Of a stretch of 64,000 nucleotides of DNA, positions 60,032 to 64,000 are shown one piece after another. Origin of the DNA: Saccharopolyspora erythraea NRRL 2338 (lineage in GTDB: Bacteria > Actinomycetota > Actinomycetes > Mycobacteriales > Pseudonocardiaceae); assembly GCF_000062885.1 (NCBI RefSeq), contig NC_009142.1:1601584-1665583 (forward strand). The letters run 5' to 3'. Within the stretch, counting starts at the first letter, position 1. The number at the start of each line of letters is the position of its first letter. The translations under genes and the position numbers were made by a program. Below the pieces are notes generated by a model that was not told the origin of the DNA, made no database searches, and saw nothing but the letters and a program-made list of their open reading frames with translations.

Positions 60032-61027
60032 GTGCACCCTGGCGCGGGCGGTGCGACGACGCCGTTGCCCAAGGCCGAACTCCATCTCCACATCGAGGGG
60101 ACGCTGGAACCCGAGCTGGTCTTCGCCTGCGCTCGCCGCAACGGGGTGCAGCTGCCGTTCGCCGACGTGGAGGAGCTGCGCCGCCGCTACGTCTTCGACG
60201 ACCTCCAGTCGTTCCTCGACCTCTACTACCTGGCGATGGGTGTGCTGCGGACGGAGCGCGACTTCACCGAGCTCGCCGACGCCTACCTGGCCAGGGCCCG
60301 CGAGCAGGGCGTCCGGCACGCCGAGATCTTCTTCGACCCGCAGGCGCACGTGTCCAGGGGAGTGCCGCTGGAGGTGGTGCTCGACGGCCTGGAGGCGTCG
60401 CTGTCCACCGCGCCCGAGCGGTTCGGGATCAGCACCCGGCTGATCGCCTGCTTCCTGCGCGACCGCGGTCCCCGGGAGGCGATGGAGACCTGGGAGGCGC
60501 TGGAGCCGCACACCGCCCGCCTGCACGGCGTCGGGCTGGACTCCGCCGAGGTCGGCCACCCGCCGGACGCCTTCGAGCCGGTGTTCGCGCGCGCCCGCCA
60601 GGCGGGCCTGCACCTGGTCGCGCACGCGGGGGAGGAGGGCCCGCCGGACTACATCTGGCAGGCGCTCGACGTGCTCGGCGTCGAACGGGTCGACCACGGC
60701 ATCCGGGCGATCGAGGACCCCGCGCTGCTCGCCCGGCTGGCCAGGGACCGCACGCCGCTGACGGTGTGCCCGCTGTCCAACGTCCGGCTGCGCTGCGTGC
60801 CGTCGCTGGCCGAGCACCGCCTGCCGGAGCTGGTCGACGCCGGTTTGCTGGTGACGATCAACTCCGACGACCCCGCCTACTTCGGCGGCTACGTCGACGA
60901 CAACTTCCAGGCGCTCAAGCGGGAGCTGGGCTTCGGCGACGACGTCCTGCGCGAGCTGGCGGCGAACTCCTTCCGGGCCTCGTTCGTCGAGGAGGACGAG
61001 CGGGCTCGGTTGCTGGGCGAGCTCTGA
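60032..61027 (+). CDS. adenine deaminase (adenosine deaminase-like family)
   Basis: 331 residues. Metal motif LPKAELHLHIEGTLEPELVF near the N-terminus, later VAHAGEEG with metal His and catalytic Glu, ERVDHGIRA, and INSDDPAYFGGYV with the metal/catalytic Asp. GTLEPEL, SFLDLYY and DDPAYFGGY are features of the Aah1-like adenine deaminases (e.g. Pseudomonas), not of true adenosine deaminases (which read GSL). It converts adenine to hypoxanthine. GTG 60032 has GGGAGGA upstream; GTG 59996 is the other option. Confidence 0.85.
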   Translation: MHPGAGGATTPLPKAELHLHIEGTLEPELVFACARRNGVQLPFADVEELRRRYVFDDLQSFLDLYYLAMGVLRTERDFTELADAYLARAREQGVRHAEIFFDPQAHVSRGVPLEVVLDGLEASLSTAPERFGISTRLIACFLRDRGPREAMETWEALEPHTARLHGVGLDSAEVGHPPDAFEPVFARARQAGLHLVAHAGEEGPPDYIWQALDVLGVERVDHGIRAIEDPALLARLARDRTPLTVCPLSNVRLRCVPSLAEHRLPELVDAGLLVTINSDDPAYFGGYVDDNFQALKRELGFGDDVLRELAANSFRASFVEEDERARLLGEL

Positions 61028-61030
61028 CAG

Positions 61031-61069
61031 CGAGAAGCGCACCAGGCGGATCGCCTGGTGCGCTTCTCG
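61031..61069. terminator. 18-bp perfect bidirectional terminator
   Basis: CGAGAAGCGCACCAGGCG (61031-61048) pairs fully with CGCCTGGTGCGCTTCTCG (61052-61069) over a GAT loop. It sits between the convergent stops of the adenine deaminase and YbdD-like genes and serves both. Confidence 0.85.
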
Positions 61070-61081
61070 GTCCGGTCCGGC

Positions 61082-61282
61082 TCAGCAGCAGCGGGAGCCG
61101 GGGTTGGTGTCTCCGCGGTCGACGTGGCGGCGCCAGAACTCCCGCTCCGCCAGCACCGGCTCGCCCGGGTGGTGGGCCCGCTGGTGCTCGACGTAGCGCT
61201 CGTAGGCGGTCTCGCCGACCACCCCGCGCACGACCTGCCACGCCGCCCGGAAGGACCGGTGCAGCCTGGTCAGGGCTGTCAC
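61082..61282 (-). CDS. YbdD/YjiX family small protein, CstA partner
   Basis: 66 residues, GTG 61282 overlapping the cstA stop as GTGA. Contains WQVVRGVVGETAYERYVEHQRAHHPGEPVLAEREFWRRH (read in parts), the short-chain signature of YbdD-like proteins, which are co-expressed with CstA transporters in many bacteria. It ends GDTNPGSRCC, with two Cys. It is thought to be needed for pyruvate uptake by the transporter. Confidence 0.88.
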   Translation of the reverse strand: MTALTRLHRSFRAAWQVVRGVVGETAYERYVEHQRAHHPGEPVLAEREFWRRHVDRGDTNPGSRCC

Positions 61283-63471
61283 GTGCCCGCCCCGGCCTTC
61301 TCCTGCTCCGGCTCCTGCTGGATGCGGCGCTCCTCGCGGGTCGGGATGAGCCCGGAGGGCGCCCACAGCTTCGACTCGACGTGGGGCGCCTCGGTGCTGG
61401 GCATCGGCCCGGTCGCCCGCAGCGCCTTGATCCACACCCGCACGGCGTCGACCAGCACGATGACGATCAGCACCGCGAACAGGATGCTGAGCACGCCGTC
61501 CACCGTCGAGTTGAGCACCACCTTGTGCATCTCCTCGACCGTGCTCGCCGCGCCCTTGCTCGTCTGCCCCGCGTCGATGGCCGCCTGGTAGGACGCCCGC
61601 TGCGCGAAGAAGCCGATCTTGGGGTCGTCGGAGAAGACCTTCTGCCAGCTCGCCGTCAGCGTCACGATCGCGTCCCACGCCAGCGGCACGAGGGTGACCC
61701 ACGCGTACTTGGCGCGGCCGGACTTGATCAGGATCGTGGTGGCCACCGCCAGCGCGACCGCCGCCAGCAGCTGGTTGGCGATGCCGAACAGCGGGAAGAG
61801 CTGGTTGATGCCACCCAGCGGGTCGTTGACGCCGGCCCACAGGAAGTAGCCCCAGCCGCCGACGATGACCGCGCTGGAGATCCAGATGCCGGGCTTCCAG
61901 CTCACGTCGCCGAAGCGCTTCCAGACGTTGCCGACGGTGTCCTGGAGCATGAACCGCCCGACCCGGGTACCGGCGTCGACCGTGGTCAGGATGAACAGCG
62001 CCTCGAACATGACCGCGAAGTGGTACCAGAACGCCTTCATCGCGTCCCCGCCGATGACCTGCGAGAACACCTCCGACAGGCCGAAGGCGAGGGTGGGGGC
62101 GCCGCCGGTGCGGCCCACCAGGCTCTCCTCGCCCACGGCCGCTGCCGCCGCCGCGAGCTGTTCGGGGGTGACCTGGAAGCCGATCCCGGCCACCGCCTGC
62201 GAGGCCGACTGGAGGGTGTCGCCGAGCATGGTCGCCGGCATGTTCATCGCGAAGTAGATGCCCGGATCGATGATGCAGGCCGCGGCCAGCGCCATGATCG
62301 CCACGAACGACTCGGTGAGCATCCCGCCGTAGCCGATGACCCGGACCTGCGACTCCTTCTCCAGCATCTTGGGCGTGGTCCCGGAGGAGACCAGCGCGTG
62401 GAAGCCGGAGAGCGCACCGCAGGCGATCGTGATGAACACGAACGGGAACAGCGCGCCGGAGAACACCGGGCCCTGGGCGTTGAGCGCGAAGTCGGTGACC
62501 GCCTCGGTCTTCATCATCGGCCAGGCGATGAGGATCGACGCCGCCAGCATCACCACGACGCCGACCTTCATGAAGGTGCTGAGGTAGTCGCGCGGGGCCA
62601 GCAGCATCCACACCGGCAGCACCGAGGCGACGAAGCCGTAGATGATCAGCGCGAAGGTGAGCTGGTTGCCGGTGAGGGTGAACGTGTCGGCCAGGCCGGA
62701 CTCGGCCACCCAGCCGCCGCCGACGATGCTCAGCAGCAGGAGCGCCACGCCGATGACCGAGGTCTCGATGATCCGCCCGGGCCGCAGGTAGCGCAGGTAG
62801 AAGCCCATGAACAGCGCGATCGGGATCGTCATGCCGATGGAGAAGGTGCCCCACGGCGAGCCCTTCAGCGCGCCCACGACCACCAGCGCCAGCACCGCCA
62901 GCAGGATGATCATGATGGCCAGCACCGCGATCAGGGCCGCGATGCCGCCCACCGGGCCGATCTCCTCCCGCGCCATCTGGCCGAGGCTGCGGCCGTTGCG
63001 GCGGGTGGAGAAGAACAGCACCACCATGTCCTGGACCGCACCGGCGAAGATGACGCCGAGGATGATCCAGATCGTGCCCGGCAGGTAGCCCATCTGAGCC
63101 GCCAGCACCGGACCCACCAGCGGGCCCGCGCCCGCGATGGCCGCGAAGTGGTGGCCGAAGAGCACCCGGCGGTCGGTCGGGTGGAAGTCGATGCCGTTGT
63201 TCATGCGCTCGGCCGGGGTGGCCCGCGTGTCGTCGACCCGCAGCACGCGGTAGGAGATGAACCGCGCGTAGAAGCGGTAGCCGATCGCGTAGGAGGCCAG
63301 TGCGGCGAACACCAGCCAGGCCGCCGATATCTCCTCACCCCGCAGGAGGGCGATGATGCCCCAGGCGATCGCGCCGACGATCGCCACGAGCGCCCAGACC
63401 GCCATCTCCTTGGGGCTCATCTTCCGTTTGGGCGCCGAGGTGCCGCTCGGCGCTGTCGTCGTGCTCGCCAC
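61279..63471 (-). CDS. cstA: carbon starvation protein CstA (pyruvate/peptide transporter)
   Basis: 730 residues, about 16-18 membrane helices across the CstA and CstA_5TM domains. Signatures include GVLFGHHFAAIAGAGPLVGPVLAAQMGYLPG (read in parts) near residue 105-135 and LFILTTVDAGTRVGRFMLQD near 500. The Gly/Pro-rich loops form the transport core. Known in enterobacteria for pyruvate and peptide uptake under starvation. GTG 63471; the N-terminal 30 residues are a Thr/Ser/Lys tail. Coupled to the YbdD-like gene. Confidence 0.94.
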   Translation of the reverse strand: MASTTTAPSGTSAPKRKMSPKEMAVWALVAIVGAIAWGIIALLRGEEISAAWLVFAALASYAIGYRFYARFISYRVLRVDDTRATPAERMNNGIDFHPTDRRVLFGHHFAAIAGAGPLVGPVLAAQMGYLPGTIWIILGVIFAGAVQDMVVLFFSTRRNGRSLGQMAREEIGPVGGIAALIAVLAIMIILLAVLALVVVGALKGSPWGTFSIGMTIPIALFMGFYLRYLRPGRIIETSVIGVALLLLSIVGGGWVAESGLADTFTLTGNQLTFALIIYGFVASVLPVWMLLAPRDYLSTFMKVGVVVMLAASILIAWPMMKTEAVTDFALNAQGPVFSGALFPFVFITIACGALSGFHALVSSGTTPKMLEKESQVRVIGYGGMLTESFVAIMALAAACIIDPGIYFAMNMPATMLGDTLQSASQAVAGIGFQVTPEQLAAAAAAVGEESLVGRTGGAPTLAFGLSEVFSQVIGGDAMKAFWYHFAVMFEALFILTTVDAGTRVGRFMLQDTVGNVWKRFGDVSWKPGIWISSAVIVGGWGYFLWAGVNDPLGGINQLFPLFGIANQLLAAVALAVATTILIKSGRAKYAWVTLVPLAWDAIVTLTASWQKVFSDDPKIGFFAQRASYQAAIDAGQTSKGAASTVEEMHKVVLNSTVDGVLSILFAVLIVIVLVDAVRVWIKALRATGPMPSTEAPHVESKLWAPSGLIPTREERRIQQEPEQEKAGAGT

Positions 63472-63645
63472 CGTCTGCGATCTCCGTTCTCACGTGGGGC
63501 CGTGCGTGTGAGCGCGGCAGTTTCCGAGGATCTTCCGGAATGGCCGGTCATGTCCAGAGCGCGGCGGCGAAGTAACCATGATGTAAGCACCGGTCGGACG
63601 CCGGCGGAGTGTCCGGATTCCGCCGTACCCGACGATCTTGGTCGA

Positions 63646-63669
63646 CGGCGGCGGTAAGCTTCGCCGCCG
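63646..63669. promoter_or_regulatory. inverted repeat between cstA and the ECF gene
   Basis: CGGCGGCG (63646-63653) and CGCCGCCG (63662-63669) with GTAAGCTT between. It lies in the 336-base divergent gap (63472-63807), which holds no convincing complete gene; probable shared regulatory region. Confidence 0.35.
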
Positions 63670-63807
63670 TGGCCACCCGCCGCAGCGGCGGCGACGAAAA
63701 ATCCGATCCGGCCACAACCGCGGAGGGGGTCTCGGGCGTCGTGCAGGGATGTGACGGTTTCGATCGCATTGCCCGCGACCGCCTGGACGGACGGCGGGCT
63801 GGCCGCG

Positions 63808-64000
63808 ATGGATGATCTGACGGCCAGGCTGACCGAGCTCTACCAGGAGAACTACCGGCAGCTGCTGCGCATCGCGGTGCTGCTGGTCGACGACCGCGCC
63901 TCGGCCGAGGACATCGTCCAGGACGCCTTCGTGCGGGTCTTCGACTCCCGCAGCAGACTGCGGGACCCGGACAAGGCGCTGGCGTTCCTGCGCCAGGCGG
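63808..64000 (+). CDS. ECF sigma factor, N-terminal part
   Basis: Runs off the right edge; 64 residues visible from ATG 63808. LYQENYRQLLRIAVLLVDDRASAEDIVQDAFVRVF (read in parts) is sigma region 2.1-2.4 of an ECF factor, with the DIVQDAF polymerase-contact motif. GTG 63751 is in frame and could start a longer protein with 19 extra residues. Region 4, and hence the subgroup, is outside the window. Confidence 0.85.
   Translation, partial: MDDLTARLTELYQENYRQLLRIAVLLVDDRASAEDIVQDAFVRVFDSRSRLRDPDKALAFLRQA

Overview
The window is very GC-rich, with many GTG (some TTG) starts and tightly overlapping operons. Its backbone, hrcA-dnaJ-rsmE-HIT-phoH-ybeY-CBS protein-cdd-like-era-recO-uppS-smtB/zur-glyS-dgt-dnaG, is the gene order known from mycobacteria and other Actinobacteria. 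Overall style suggests a Pseudonocardiales member, most like Saccharopolyspora; the genus is inference. There is no phage, intact insertion sequence or CRISPR array.

Layout. 1-3.9 kb: end of a nitronate monooxygenase, a MOSC protein, an O-methyltransferase, an ECF sigma factor coupled to a proline-rich membrane protein, and a VOC protein behind a palindromic operator. 4.1-9.1 kb: a valine-catabolic cluster (mmsA, isobutyryl-CoA-type dehydrogenase, 3-hydroxyisobutyryl-CoA hydrolase, mmsB) with several intercistronic hairpins. 9.2-12.9 kb: membrane protein, secreted-type guanyl RNase with its barstar inhibitor, Uma2 nuclease, enoyl-CoA hydratase, and an SMR pump with its TetR regulator and a clear operator. 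12.9-20.5 kb: two giant adjacent genes carrying five ADP-ribosylglycohydrolase domains, of which only two keep the metal-binding residues, behind an N-terminal domain resembling type VII secretion-associated proteins. This is the most unusual locus here. 20.7-21.9 kb: a hypothetical protein and a VapBC-like pair whose toxin is frameshifted at its first catalytic aspartate.

21.9-27.9 kb: assimilatory sulfur operon on the minus strand (sulfite reductase, a 55-residue zinc-ribbon protein, APS reductase, cysD, cysN, sirohydrochlorin chelatase-like gene), preceded by a 29-codon leader peptide ending in Cys-Arg-Cys-Thr-Asp. 28-46 kb: heme, heat-shock, RNA-processing and GTPase genes, then tandem CD225-like membrane proteins, recO, uppS, and a zinc-linked module (permease, TIGR03943 protein, Zur, SmtB) with a Zur-box candidate.

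46.6-56 kb: glyS, DUF218 protein, dgt, a serpin, an ECF41 sigma factor, dnaG and a Tam-like methyltransferase. 56-64 kb: tRNA-Asn and a displaced copy of its 3' end, small membrane proteins, tRNA-Met, a double-GNAT protein, an adenine deaminase, cstA with its small partner, and the start of another ECF sigma gene.

Many genes have a -10-like hexamer 6-7 bases before the start codon, as expected for leaderless transcripts. Functions are from motif reading and family knowledge; no database search was possible.
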